Assembly: GCF_004345825.1 (NCBI RefSeq)
Contig: NZ_SLXM01000001.1
Span: 1 to 64,000 of the forward strand
DNA length: 64,000 nt
Direction: 5' to 3'
From: Tenacibaculum skagerrakense
Lineage (GTDB): Bacteria; Bacteroidota; Bacteroidia; Flavobacteriales; Flavobacteriaceae
The notes under the pieces were generated by a model. That model made no database searches, was not told the origin of the DNA, and saw nothing but the letters and a program-made list of their open reading frames with translations. The position numbers and the translations under genes were made by a program. Below, one piece after another: positions 10,814 to 20,075 of this stretch; position 1 is the first letter of the stretch; the number at the start of each line of letters is the position of its first letter.

Positions 10814-10851
10814 AAATGATGAGTGATATTGAAATATATTACTCATCATTT
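10814..10851 (-). terminator. Terminator between the small lectin-like gene and the RHS gene
   Basis: 11-bp arms AAATGATGAGT (10814-10824) and ACTCATCATTT (10841-10851). On the minus strand the hairpin runs into a T-run of nine. It lies just after the stop of the 92-residue gene, so most transcripts of that gene should end before the RHS gene. Confidence 0.75.
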
Positions 10852-10871
10852 ATAAAAAAAAGAACTACGCC

Positions 10872-11150
10872 TTATGCTTCACATTCAGCGATAACCAATA
10901 CGGTTACTTCTCCTTTTCCTACGTTATTTGAATCGTCTCTCATTTCACTAGTAGCTCCAACAGTTACCGTGCTTTCAGAGAACCCATTCATAGAAGTTGC
11001 TACTTTTATAGAGCGTACATGGTGGTCTTTTGAGTATGCCATATCAAACCCTTGTACTGCTGTAGATGCGTTAATTACTCTAGAACCAAAATCAACTGTT
11101 TTTGTTCCTCCTGATTCAACTTGTACTATTCTAAATTTTGTAATAGCCAT
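10872..11150 (-). CDS. Small protein, possibly H-type lectin-like
   Basis: 92 residues, no signal peptide, Thr/Val/Ser-rich with alternating strands. The pattern of an aromatic Gly-Phe-Asp step, a basic His-His-Val-Arg segment, an NGFSESTVTVGATS strand and a final VTVLVIAECEA strand recalls the short beta-sandwich H-type lectin domain (PF09458), which forms sugar-binding oligomers. This is a resemblance seen by eye only. It lies 159 bp upstream of the RHS gene on the same strand, separated by a terminator, and could be a more abundant small partner of that large surface-type protein. No promoter box was found upstream. Confidence 0.6.
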   Translation of the reverse strand: MAITKFRIVQVESGGTKTVDFGSRVINASTAVQGFDMAYSKDHHVRSIKVATSMNGFSESTVTVGATSEMRDDSNNVGKGEVTVLVIAECEA

Positions 11151-11530
11151 AATATTTTATTTTTAAATGGTTGGTTCTTACTCTTAAGGTTTTTCAGATT
11201 CCTCCTCGTTTTTTATAGTAGTTTCAGAACTCTACTTTTTAAGTTTAAAAAACTTCCTGAAGCGCTATTTGGTTGTTTTCACTGTAAAATTATAATTGAA
11301 TACTCTTTATTATTTTATAAATGCCATGAATGGGAGATATTGAGTTTTAAAAGTCCTTTTTTGAAGTATAGAATTACAACACATATAAACAACTATCAAC
11401 TTTTAATTGCTTCCTAGATTCAATAATTTGCCTATTTTAGGAAAGAAAAAACATGCTTCGAGTGTTTACAAATAGAAAATGATTCGATAGACAACAACTT
11501 GAGGTATTACTAAAATCCTAACTACCAGAA
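11151..11530. other. Divergent intergenic region, no recognised element
   Basis: A 380-bp AT-rich gap between the divergent lectin-like gene (minus) and the glycerol kinase-dehydrogenase gene (plus). It must contain both promoters. I found no clean TAnnTTTG box, RNA gene or hairpin. The short open frames here have no recognisable features. Confidence 0.5.
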
Positions 11531-14500
11531 ATGAAGCAGAAATATCTAGTCGCTTTTGACCAAGGTACGACCAGTACACGAACCATAATCTTTGATGAAA
11601 AAGGACAAATAAAAGCTATAGCTCAAAAGGAATTGACCCAACATTATCCTAAATCGGGATGGGTAGAACACAATCCTATTGAAATTTTTAATGATCAACA
11701 GGCAACATTCTTAGATGCTCTTCAAAAATCAGGGATTACTCCAGATGAAATAGCTGCTGTTGGAATTACCAATCAACGTGAAACCACGGTGGTTTGGGAT
11801 AAAGAAACTGGTGAACCTATTTACAACGCTATCGTTTGGTTAGACAAACGTACCAACGAAATATGTGAAGATTTAAAAAATCGTGGTCTGTCTAATTATG
11901 TAAAGGAACATACTGGACTGGTTATCGACTCGTATTTTTCGGCAACAAAACTAAAATGGATTTTAGAAAGTGTAGAAGGTGCTAAAGAAAAAGCTAATGA
12001 CGGAAAACTTTGTTTTGGTACTATTGATAGTTGGTTGATTTACAAGTTTACCAATCATCAAAAGCACGTAACAGATCATACAAATGCTTCTCGTACTATG
12101 ATCTACGATATTAAAAACCTAGCTTGGGATGACACCTTATTAAAAGCATTAGATATTCCATCATCTTTACTTCCGAGAGTTCAACCGTCTTCATCACATT
12201 TTGGAGATATCGATTTAAACGGCACCATTATTCCAATTTATGGTGTCGCTGGAGATCAACAAGCATCTCTTTTCGGACAAGGAGGTTTTAAAGCAGGAAT
12301 TGCTAAAAACACGTATGGTACAGGTTGTTTTATGTTATTAAACACAGGAAACAAACAAGTCCTTTCTCAAAGTGGCTTACTTACAACCTTAACCTGTAGC
12401 TTAGAATCGGACTCTGTACAATACGCTTTAGAAGGAAGTATTTTTGTTGGCGGAGCTTCTATTCAATGGTTACGAGACCGCATGAATCTTATCGACAATG
12501 CTGCTGATACCGAAGAAATTTGTAATAGTATTCCACCTTTAAAAAACATTTATGTTGTTCCTGCTTTTGCTGGTTTGGGTGCACCGTACTGGGATGCCGA
12601 TGCTAAAGGAAGTATCTATGGAATGACGCTAGATACTGGTAAAAATGAAATCATAAAAGCTACTGTTGAAGCCTTGGCGTATCAAACCAAAGATGTAATT
12701 ACCGCAATGATTAAAGATAGTGGTAAAGAAATGATTACGTTAAAAGTTGATGGTGGTGCTAGCGCGAATAATTACCTAATGCAGTTTCAATCGGATATTT
12801 TAAATGTTGCGGTTGATCGACCTAAAATGATTGAAGTTACTGCTTTTGGTGCTGCTTTACTCGCCGGAATCAAAGCGGGTGTTTGGACTAAAAATGATAT
12901 CGAAACGATTCGAGAAGTTGATACCATTTTTACCACTCAAATGAAGCCAAAAGTTCGTAAGAAAAAATACAAAGGCTGGTTAAAAGCTATCGAAAGAACA
13001 CAAACTTTAAAAAAGAAAAATACCAGTCCCGTTCCAGTTCGTTTTTCGGTTTTAGATCGAGACAAACACCTTAAAAAATTAAAATCAGAAACTTTTGATT
13101 TACTTATAATTGGTGGTGGAATTACGGGTGCAGGAATTGCATTAGATGCTTCTTCTCGAGGAATGAAAGTCTGTTTGGTAGAAAAAAATGATTTTGCTTC
13201 GGGTACTAGTAATAAATCTACCAAACTTATTCACGGTGGATTGCGCTATTTAAAACAATTAGAAATTGGCTTAGTTCGAGAATCTGGTTCAGAACGTGCC
13301 ATTGTACACAAATTAGCTCCACATTTAGTAATTCCTGAAAAGATGTTGTTACCATTAATAGAAGGTGGAACATATGGTAAAATGATGACAGCCATCGGTT
13401 TAAAGGTATATGATTTACTGGCAAATGTTGGAGGAAATGATGCCCGTAGGATGTTGGATAAGAAAGAGACTATGGAGAAAGAACCAATGCTGGATGAAAA
13501 CATCACTTTAGGTAGTGGTTATTATGCAGAATATAGAACTGATGATGCACGTTTAACCATCGAAATTTTGAAGAAAGCTTCTGAGTTTGGTGCAACAATT
13601 ATTAATTATTGCGAAATGGAATCATTCGTTTATGATAAAGAAGGTAAAATTGAGTATGTGCAATGTGTTGATGTAAATACAGGTAAAAAACTCAATGTAA
13701 AAGCTAGAAATTATGTTTCTGCTGCGGGTCCTTGGGTTGATTTATTAAGAGAAAAAGATACTTCTAAAAACAACAAATACTTACACTTAACTAAAGGAGT
13801 TCATATTGTTTTTCCACATGAAAAACTACCTATAAAGCAGTCTGTTTATTTCGATGTGCCTGATGGAAGAATGGTTTTTGCCATTCCTAGAGGAAGATGT
13901 ACCTATGTGGGAACTACCGACACCAATTATTCTGGGAATTTAGATCGTGTTGTGGCTACTAAAGACGATGCTGAATACTTGCTTGAGGCTGTAAATAGTA
14001 CGTTTCCAGATGTTCATTTAACCATTAATGACATCGAATCGAATTGGGCAGGTTTACGACCACTTATTCATGAAGAGGAGAAAGATCCTTCTGAACTTTC
14101 TAGAAAAGATGAAATTTTTATTTCTAAAAGTGGTTTGATTTCTATTGCTGGTGGAAAATTAACCGGGTATCGAAAAATGGCACATCGTGTTATAGAGGCT
14201 GTTTTAAAAACCATGGATGAAAAACGTAGAAATTCCTATAAAAAATCTCAAACCGAAAATATCTTATTGGTAAACCCAAGCTTGCATTCGGTTGAAGAAG
14301 TAGAAGCTTATCAAAAGGAATTAAAACAACAACTTAGTGAGTTAGGAATGAATAATCCTTATTATGCTTGGCATTTATGTACTACCTATGGTAAAAGAGC
14401 TAATACCATTATAGAACGAACTTCATTTTTTGCTTCAGGAACTATTGAACAACGTTTAATTCGTGCAGAATTATGGTATTGTATCAACTATGAAATGACA

Positions 14501-14698
14501 AATAGTTTGGCTGATTTCTTTGTGCGTAGAACAGGTCGTTTATACTTTAATATTGAAAGCATAACTAAGCACTTAGATATTATTCTAAAAGATTTTATTA
14601 GAAGTTTAGATTGGGATGATGCTAGAATCGCAGAAGAAAAAAATGTATTAAATCAATTGCTAGCGGATGCTACAACCTATTATGATACAGAGTTTTAA
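11531..14698 (+). CDS. Fused glycerol kinase-glycerol-3-phosphate dehydrogenase
   Basis: One uninterrupted 1055-residue ORF. Residues 1-490 are a full-length FGGY glycerol kinase (DQGTTSTR at 10-17, GITNQRETTVVW, the SRTMI region, VAGDQQASLFGQ, DGGASANNYLMQ). Residues about 505-1055 are a full-length GlpD-type FAD-dependent glycerol-3-phosphate dehydrogenase (dinucleotide-binding GGGITGAG at 528-535, TSNKSTKLIHGGLRYL, EYRTDDARL, GTTDTNY, WAGLRPLIHEE, FVRRTGRL). The linker is short and basic. One chain should therefore phosphorylate glycerol and oxidise the product to dihydroxyacetone phosphate, passing electrons to the quinone pool at the membrane. All the expected motifs are present in both halves. 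These enzymes are normally encoded separately. No GlpF porin gene is adjacent. Confidence 0.93.
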   Translation: MKQKYLVAFDQGTTSTRTIIFDEKGQIKAIAQKELTQHYPKSGWVEHNPIEIFNDQQATFLDALQKSGITPDEIAAVGITNQRETTVVWDKETGEPIYNAIVWLDKRTNEICEDLKNRGLSNYVKEHTGLVIDSYFSATKLKWILESVEGAKEKANDGKLCFGTIDSWLIYKFTNHQKHVTDHTNASRTMIYDIKNLAWDDTLLKALDIPSSLLPRVQPSSSHFGDIDLNGTIIPIYGVAGDQQASLFGQGGFKAGIAKNTYGTGCFMLLNTGNKQVLSQSGLLTTLTCSLESDSVQYALEGSIFVGGASIQWLRDRMNLIDNAADTEEICNSIPPLKNIYVVPAFAGLGAPYWDADAKGSIYGMTLDTGKNEIIKATVEALAYQTKDVITAMIKDSGKEMITLKVDGGASANNYLMQFQSDILNVAVDRPKMIEVTAFGAALLAGIKAGVWTKNDIETIREVDTIFTTQMKPKVRKKKYKGWLKAIERTQTLKKKNTSPVPVRFSVLDRDKHLKKLKSETFDLLIIGGGITGAGIALDASSRGMKVCLVEKNDFASGTSNKSTKLIHGGLRYLKQLEIGLVRESGSERAIVHKLAPHLVIPEKMLLPLIEGGTYGKMMTAIGLKVYDLLANVGGNDARRMLDKKETMEKEPMLDENITLGSGYYAEYRTDDARLTIEILKKASEFGATIINYCEMESFVYDKEGKIEYVQCVDVNTGKKLNVKARNYVSAAGPWVDLLREKDTSKNNKYLHLTKGVHIVFPHEKLPIKQSVYFDVPDGRMVFAIPRGRCTYVGTTDTNYSGNLDRVVATKDDAEYLLEAVNSTFPDVHLTINDIESNWAGLRPLIHEEEKDPSELSRKDEIFISKSGLISIAGGKLTGYRKMAHRVIEAVLKTMDEKRRNSYKKSQTENILLVNPSLHSVEEVEAYQKELKQQLSELGMNNPYYAWHLCTTYGKRANTIIERTSFFASGTIEQRLIRAELWYCINYEMTNSLADFFVRRTGRLYFNIESITKHLDIILKDFIRSLDWDDARIAEEKNVLNQLLADATTYYDTEF

Positions 14699-14739
14699 TA
14701 TTCTTTTTATAACTTTACCCTAAATCAATAGTAAACACC

Positions 14740-15105
14740 ATGGCAGATACGAGTCACCACGATGAAAAGATTGCAAACATGAAGTTTTCTTCTGTGTACC
14801 CTCATTATGTAACTAAGGTTGAAAAAAAAGGCAGAACTAAAGATGAGTTACATCAAGTTATTGAATGGTTAACTGGCTTTAACGAAGCAAAACTTCAAGA
14901 GCTTATGGATAAACAAGTAACATTCAGAACATTTTTTGAACAGGCAAATTTAAATCCAAATGCCAGTTTAATCAAAGGTGTCATTTGTGGTTATCGAGTG
15001 GAAGAAATTACTAATGAACTCACTCAAAAAACACGTTATTTGGATAAGATAATTGATGAATTAGCAAAAGGAAAAAAGATTGAGAAAATTATGCGTACAC
15101 CATAA
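14740..15105 (+). CDS. DUF2200 family protein
   Basis: 121 residues, cytosolic, matching the DUF2200 pattern as I remember it (MKFSSVYPHYVTKVEKKGRT, then VIEWLTGF, TFRTFFEQA, LIKGVICGYRVEEI). Function is unknown. It starts 41 bp after the glycerol kinase-dehydrogenase stop on the same strand and may be cotranscribed with it and with the methyltransferase that follows 43 bp later. A near-match -7 sequence (TAACTTTA, one mismatch) precedes it. Confidence 0.85.
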   Translation: MADTSHHDEKIANMKFSSVYPHYVTKVEKKGRTKDELHQVIEWLTGFNEAKLQELMDKQVTFRTFFEQANLNPNASLIKGVICGYRVEEITNELTQKTRYLDKIIDELAKGKKIEKIMRTP

Positions 15106-15148
15106 ACATAAACACTTGTAGAATTTAAACGCTATTTTGTTATAGTTA

Positions 15149-15784
15149 ATGGAAGATAAATACACCGAAACCATAAATACTTGGAATAAAGTAGCCCAAT
15201 TGTATGAAGATAAATTCATGGATTTGGAGCTTTATAACGATTCTTATCAAAAGTTTTGTGAATTACTTATCAATCAAAATGCTTCTATTTTAGAACTTGG
15301 TTGTGGCCCTGGAAATATTACAAAACAACTTCTTAGGTTAAAACCTCAACTGGATATTTTGGCTACCGATGTTTCTGAAAACATGATTGCTCATGCAAAA
15401 AAGAACAATCCAACAATTACTACGCAACAGCTAGATGCTAGAAAACTAGCTAGTTTACAATGTACTTTTAATGGTATTATATGTGGATTTATCATTCCGT
15501 ATTTAGCAAAAGAAGATTTTGAAAAGTTGTGCAAGGATTTCAACACCAAGCTACATAAAAACGGAATCTTATACCTCAGCTATGTGGAAGGAAATTATGA
15601 ACACTCCGGTTTTCAGACCAGCAGCTCTGGAGATAGAGCTTATTTTTATTATTACGATTCTAAGTTCATTGCTCAAACTTTAGTTCATAATAACTTCAAA
15701 ATTCTTAACCAACTAGAGGTTCATTATGAAAAAAATGACAATACCTTAGAAACACATTCTATACTTATTGCTCAAAAGGGATAA
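15149..15784 (+). CDS. Class I SAM-dependent methyltransferase
   Basis: 211 residues. Motif I is ILELGCGPGNITKQLL near residues 47-62, followed by an acidic end of strand 2 (LDILATDVSENMIAHAKK) and the post-I QQLDAR segment, as in class I Rossmann-fold methyltransferases (methyltransf_25/11 group). The substrate cannot be told from the sequence. It follows the DUF2200 gene at short distance on the same strand and no terminator was seen between them. Confidence 0.85.
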   Translation: MEDKYTETINTWNKVAQLYEDKFMDLELYNDSYQKFCELLINQNASILELGCGPGNITKQLLRLKPQLDILATDVSENMIAHAKKNNPTITTQQLDARKLASLQCTFNGIICGFIIPYLAKEDFEKLCKDFNTKLHKNGILYLSYVEGNYEHSGFQTSSSGDRAYFYYYDSKFIAQTLVHNNFKILNQLEVHYEKNDNTLETHSILIAQKG

Positions 15785-15990
15785 ACTATCTGTACAAATC
15801 TCTATAGTACATACGTAAAAGTTTAAAATTATTAAATAGTATAGTAAAGTACGGATTTGTTACTTACTAAAATATATTCCATACCGAATACAGCATCATT
15901 TATACATCAATTTTCTAGTGTTAAGGTCTTTTTAAAGAAAGTAGTCTGTGTTTTTAAGAACTTTAAAATGAATAACTAACCTCATTTAAA

Positions 15991-17271
15991 ATGGAAACAG
16001 TAACACTTACTCAAACACACGAACCTGTAGTAGCTTCACTACAAGAAATTCTTTCAGAAAACCCAGAAATGGCTATAGCATTAACCGCTTCTTTAAACAT
16101 TGCTGTTGCACAAGCTAAAGCAACGTTAAATTCCGATTTATACAACGCTATAAACAATGAATTTAACGGTAACGGATGGCCAACAAACATTCCTGCGTAT
16201 TTAGATTATTTAGATTTATACGTACGCATGGTACCTAATGAAAGTAATGACCCACAATATCCGAATGCATGGAAAAGTAATGACCAGCAAAACGGATACA
16301 ATCAAAAGGTATATGATTTATTATGCCAATCGTATTGGCTTATCGATCAAAAAATTCCTGGAACTAATTATACCATGCAAAGCTTTCAAAAGTTTGCCGA
16401 TTGGTTAGTAGATTTTGCAAATGCATGGGGCGCATTTTTAGATACAGAAGAATCGTTAACAGAAGAAAGTTTGCAATCGTTTAAAAGAGATACGATGTAC
16501 AACTTCCCTTTGTATGCCGATAATGAACCTACTTGGACCACCTTTAATCAGTTTTTCTATAGAGAATTTAATCATGCTGATCCTGAAACCGGTATCAGTC
16601 CTTTACGTCCAATTACAGCTCCAGAAGACAACTCGATAGTAGTTTCTCCAGCAGATTGTACTTATAAAGAATTTTACCCTATCGATAACCAAGGAAATGT
16701 TTTAGATATCGATGGAAAACCAACCAAAGTTTCTTTAAAAAAGACCCATTCTATTGGTACGGTGAGCGAGCTTCTTCAGGATAGCGAATACTCTCAAGAT
16801 TTTAACGGAGGAACTTTTGTACACTACTTTTTAAGTCCGTTCGACTACCATCGTTTTCATACACCTGTAAGTGGACAAATTTTAGAGATTAAAGCTATTG
16901 AAGGAAACGTGTATTTAAACGTTAACCTAACTTCAGACGGACAGTGGGATGCTCCTGATGGCGCAGGTGATGGTTACGAATTTACACAAGCTAGAGGTTT
17001 AGTGGTTATGGATGCTGGACCAGAAGTTGGAAAAGTTGCCATTTTACCTATCGGAATGTGTCAAGTTTCTGGGGTAGATATGTACACTAACTTACAAGGG
17101 AAAAAAGTGGTAAAAGGACAAGAATTTGGGAAGTTCCGATTTGGAGGTTCTGATATTATCATGCTATTCCAAAAACCGCCAACAGATATTTATATGTACA
17201 AATACGATCCTGGTCATACACCAATTCATTTTCAATACGGACAAGCTTCGGTATTATTCAATCAACAATAA
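15991..17271 (+). CDS. Pyruvoyl-dependent decarboxylase, phosphatidylserine decarboxylase family (PsiD-like)
   Basis: 426 residues. The N-terminal half (about 30-190) resembles the extra domain found in PsiD-like members of the family. The C-terminal half carries the decarboxylase core: YHRFHTPVSG at about 286-295 with the conserved His, and FGGS at 384-387, where Ser387 replaces the serine of the usual LGST-type self-cleavage site and would become the pyruvoyl group. There is no membrane-targeting N-terminus, unlike classical Psd. Together with the N-terminal domain this points to a soluble decarboxylase acting on an amino acid or another small substrate, but a lipid substrate cannot be excluded. 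The next gene starts 17 bp later and is clearly coupled to it. Confidence 0.8.
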   Translation: METVTLTQTHEPVVASLQEILSENPEMAIALTASLNIAVAQAKATLNSDLYNAINNEFNGNGWPTNIPAYLDYLDLYVRMVPNESNDPQYPNAWKSNDQQNGYNQKVYDLLCQSYWLIDQKIPGTNYTMQSFQKFADWLVDFANAWGAFLDTEESLTEESLQSFKRDTMYNFPLYADNEPTWTTFNQFFYREFNHADPETGISPLRPITAPEDNSIVVSPADCTYKEFYPIDNQGNVLDIDGKPTKVSLKKTHSIGTVSELLQDSEYSQDFNGGTFVHYFLSPFDYHRFHTPVSGQILEIKAIEGNVYLNVNLTSDGQWDAPDGAGDGYEFTQARGLVVMDAGPEVGKVAILPIGMCQVSGVDMYTNLQGKKVVKGQEFGKFRFGGSDIIMLFQKPPTDIYMYKYDPGHTPIHFQYGQASVLFNQQ

Positions 17272-17288
17272 TCTTTAACTAATTATTT

Positions 17289-18305
17289 ATGAATAAGATT
17301 ATTCCTAACCACACTCCAGCCCCTGGTTGGAAAGGTGGTTTTATAGAGAAACACCCAGAATTACAGTACAAGGATGGCGTTGCTAATTTAAGTACATTAC
17401 CATTTAATGATAACTTAGATAAAATACATAATATTAAACGTCAACAACGTGTATTATGGCCAGAATTTACGTGGTTAACAAAACACAATGATCCAGCGTC
17501 TAGATGTTTTCAAATGTTTGCTCCAGATATTTCAAGAGCAGGTTATGATACTGTTGGACAAAATTGGGCTGTAATTTGTCCGCAACAAGGAACATATATA
17601 GAAGGTTTTGGAACTATAAATGTAGAAGTTACTGTTGTAAAACAACGAGGATGGGTAAACGAGTCTGATAAAAGTTTAGCTATTGATATGGTAGTGAGAC
17701 CAAAAATATGGTTCAGTAAAGACGCAAATCAATCTGCTTATGGAAAATTATTTTGGGGTGCTTTTGAATTGTTAAACAAACTCCATCATTTACCTATTAG
17801 CAAAGATCAAGCTATTATTCTGCATACACATCGTACAGAAAAGATGGAACACGTAGAAGATCCTGAAGTTATTTTTGTGAGAGATAAATTATACACACCA
17901 AAAGCTTTAGATAAGTTACCTTCTTTCACCTTACACAATAACAAAGCATGGAACTATGCGAACTTAGAAGTTGGTATTGGTGATATTGCCAAAACAGGAG
18001 ATGAATTTGTGGATTCTTTTAACCAACTAGTGATGAATCTTTTCAATATTGGTTCTGGTAATTTACTACAACCAGAAAGTGTTCTCGCTTGGAATGTTTG
18101 GGTAGACGCTCCTACAAAAGTGAACCAAACAGAATGGAGAAATCATGCTCAATATTGGAGAACCTCAATAGATGTAGATCATTGTAGTCCAGACGGAAAT
18201 GGTTCAAAAGTTCGGTATGCAGACGGAACAGAATTTTCAGCAGCTGAAGAGTTAATTAAAGAAGCCTTACAGGCAATATGGGACTTTGTTAAAAAACATA
18301 TTTAA
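17289..18305 (+). CDS. Unrecognised protein paired with the decarboxylase
   Basis: 338 residues, not recognised. No signal peptide or membrane segment. It is rich in Trp, Asn and His, with an HTHRTEKMEH segment near 180-190 and an aromatic-rich C-terminal third (VLAWNVWVDAP, YWRTSIDVDHCSPDG). It begins 17 bp after the decarboxylase stop and is followed by a terminator, so the two form a bicistronic unit. A role in making, modifying or binding the product of that decarboxylase is inferred from position only. Confidence 0.75.
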   Translation: MNKIIPNHTPAPGWKGGFIEKHPELQYKDGVANLSTLPFNDNLDKIHNIKRQQRVLWPEFTWLTKHNDPASRCFQMFAPDISRAGYDTVGQNWAVICPQQGTYIEGFGTINVEVTVVKQRGWVNESDKSLAIDMVVRPKIWFSKDANQSAYGKLFWGAFELLNKLHHLPISKDQAIILHTHRTEKMEHVEDPEVIFVRDKLYTPKALDKLPSFTLHNNKAWNYANLEVGIGDIAKTGDEFVDSFNQLVMNLFNIGSGNLLQPESVLAWNVWVDAPTKVNQTEWRNHAQYWRTSIDVDHCSPDGNGSKVRYADGTEFSAAEELIKEALQAIWDFVKKHI

Positions 18306-18321
18306 ACATTTTTTTAAGTTC

Positions 18322-18354
18322 AAAAACCATCAACCTCAACCGTTGGTGGTTTTT
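18322..18354 (+). terminator. Terminator of the decarboxylase operon
   Basis: 13-bp arms AAAAACCATCAAC and GTTGGTGGTTTTT with one G-T pair and a 7-nt loop, running into T's. It lies 16 bp after the stop of the 338-residue gene. Confidence 0.8.
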
Positions 18355-18494
18355 TAATTAATGCTTCTTGTAACAAAGTAAAAACTTTTTCCACTTTAGA
18401 TTTTCTTTAAACATTCCTCTTTTAAAGTTTATACTTCCATCTTTTATACCTAATTCTACTTCATTTGTGCACAAAAACATTTCTGTTGTGAATT

Positions 18495-18530
18495 TTTGTA
18501 GAAAATCAGCAGCTATTTTTAATAACTTTG
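18495..18530 (+). promoter_or_regulatory. Bacteroidota-type promoter for the gene at 18554
   Basis: -7 box TAACTTTG at 18523-18530 is an exact match to TAnnTTTG. A TTTG at 18495-18498 lies 24 bp upstream, about one base beyond the usual spacing of the -33 box. Expected transcript start is near 18535, some 20 nt before the ATG. Confidence 0.5.
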
Positions 18531-18553
18531 ATTAATAACCAACTTATATTATA

Positions 18554-19627
18554 ATGAAAACAAAACTCTTAGCGCTATGTGTTCTTTTACTCTCAACTAT
18601 TGCACAAGCACAGCATGTTCCTAGTTTCAAAATCAAAGACAACCCTACTTATGGTATTAAAGTTGTTCCAAACAAAAGTGTTGAAAATGGCAAAGAGGTA
18701 TTTGATTACTATCTTACCATAACAATGATTGAAAAATTAAAGCTTGAAAAGAAGAAGAAAAAATTTGATTCGATTAGTAAAAATAGTTTATCACAATTAC
18801 ATAATGATGTTATTGGTGCTGCTACACTTACCTCTTCACAAATAGCCGCTTACGAGAAAGAATTAAAAATTGCGCGTGACTCTTTAGCTATTATTGAGCC
18901 TAAACTAGATACACTTTCTAATAAGTATCAAATTGAGGAATTACAACTAAAGAAAACATCTATACTTAGTTTTAATACAAAAAGAGCCAGAGCATTTTTC
19001 GATATACTACACGATAATAAAGGAGAACGTTTTAGTGTGTTAAATAATACTGGTTTTACTATAGGTAACAACTCTGGATCTATCTATTCTGAATTAGTTA
19101 GCGGAAACCTTTCTATATTTCGAGTAACATTAGGTGCCATGATTTCTAGTAGCTCTTCTGATAACTTGGATAATGCTAAACAAGAAGAAGCTTATCAACG
19201 ATTGATATCTAATGGAGGAAATACTGTTTTAAGCATTCAATATCCTTTAGCTTATATTCATTCAGGAAATAATCAATTTAATTTTGTTTCAAGACTTAAC
19301 GCTAAAGGAACGGCAGATTTTCCTGAGTTTGGAACTACTACAGATGATTTTGCAGGAAGTGCTTCTTTTGGAATTGATTTTTATGCCGATGCTGCATTAA
19401 CAAACAATCAATTGCGCTTTTTTGGTACGTTTAATTACAATCAGGTTTTTGGTACAGGAGAATTTTCTAATAACCTAGGTATTAACGATTCTAGTTTTAC
19501 GTTCGGACAATTAACTTTAGGATTGGTGTTTAATAATATTAAACTCTCATTTATTGTTGCAACTATAAGCTCAGAAAGTAGTTTAGAAAATAAAAGCGTT
19601 GTTGCAGGCGGACAAGTATTGCATTAA
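18554..19627 (+). CDS. Secreted envelope protein with coiled coil and probable beta-rich domain
   Basis: 357 residues with a clear Sec signal peptide (basic MKTK start, hydrophobic core, AQA-Q cleavage region near residue 20). Residues about 55-130 are Lys/Glu/Leu-rich and likely helical or coiled coil. Residues 150-357 have alternating polar/hydrophobic strands rich in Gly, Asn and Phe, like a small outer-membrane barrel. It ends without a T9SS sorting motif. Function unknown. It has its own promoter and terminator and is monocistronic. It lies directly beside the first large repeat cluster. Confidence 0.75.
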   Translation: MKTKLLALCVLLLSTIAQAQHVPSFKIKDNPTYGIKVVPNKSVENGKEVFDYYLTITMIEKLKLEKKKKKFDSISKNSLSQLHNDVIGAATLTSSQIAAYEKELKIARDSLAIIEPKLDTLSNKYQIEELQLKKTSILSFNTKRARAFFDILHDNKGERFSVLNNTGFTIGNNSGSIYSELVSGNLSIFRVTLGAMISSSSSDNLDNAKQEEAYQRLISNGGNTVLSIQYPLAYIHSGNNQFNFVSRLNAKGTADFPEFGTTTDDFAGSASFGIDFYADAALTNNQLRFFGTFNYNQVFGTGEFSNNLGINDSSFTFGQLTLGLVFNNIKLSFIVATISSESSLENKSVVAGGQVLH

Positions 19628-19649
19628 TACTATCAACATAAAAACACGT

Positions 19650-19676
19650 AAAAGCACTTCATTTGTAAGTGCTTTT
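19650..19676 (+). terminator. Terminator after the envelope protein gene
   Basis: 10-bp arms AAAAGCACTT and AAGTGCTTTT around a 7-nt loop, followed by further T's. Located 23 bp after the stop. Confidence 0.85.
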
Positions 19677-19730
19677 TTTATTTTTACTAATGTCTATTTC
19701 TATCTTTTTATATGAACTTGAAATAAGGTT

Positions 19731-19970
19731 ATTCATTCTTTTTTCCATTGATGAAAAATGAAATCGACGTTAGGAGATTCATGAACACTTAAACAAATAG
19801 AATCAGTGAACTAAACAAAAAAATCTAGTCTTCTTAGCTTTTCACTCATAAAAATCTCATCCTCGAAACGAAATGAAAAAAACTCATCCTCCTTTGGTCG
19901 GATTCAAACAGTTTTTCATTTTTATCGTTTCTTGCGGTGGATTTTATGGCTCAATCTAAAGAGAACGTTT
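19731..19970. repeat. Dispersed repeat family A, copy 1 (full)
   Basis: About 240 bp of non-coding sequence. Landmarks are TTCTTTTTTCCATTGATGAA, ATCGACGTTAGGAGATTCAT, AATCTAGTCTTCTTAGC, CATCCTCCTTTGGTCGGATT and TTGCGGTGGATTTTATGGCT. The same blocks recur at 20229-20415 and 21191-21355 in this orientation, and at 60016-60190 and 60974-61204 in the opposite orientation. No intact ORF or transposase is encoded. Confidence 0.85.
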
Positions 19971-20003
19971 AAACTAGAACTCAAAAGATAAATCATAAAA
20001 TTG

Positions 20004-20075
20004 CGTCAAGCTGAATTCATTTCAGCTTCTCATGATTAGATTGCAAAACTCTCGAGATTTCGGGACGGAATGACG
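20004..20075. repeat. Dispersed hairpin repeat (CTGAATTCATTTCAG type), copy 1
   Basis: Begins CGTCAAGCTGAATTCATTTC, with a small hairpin around GAATTC, followed by TCTCGAGATTTCGGGA and ending GGAATGACG. Related copies are at 21390-21460 and, reversed, at 59442-59501. It sits next to repeat family A in both left-hand occurrences. Confidence 0.75.
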
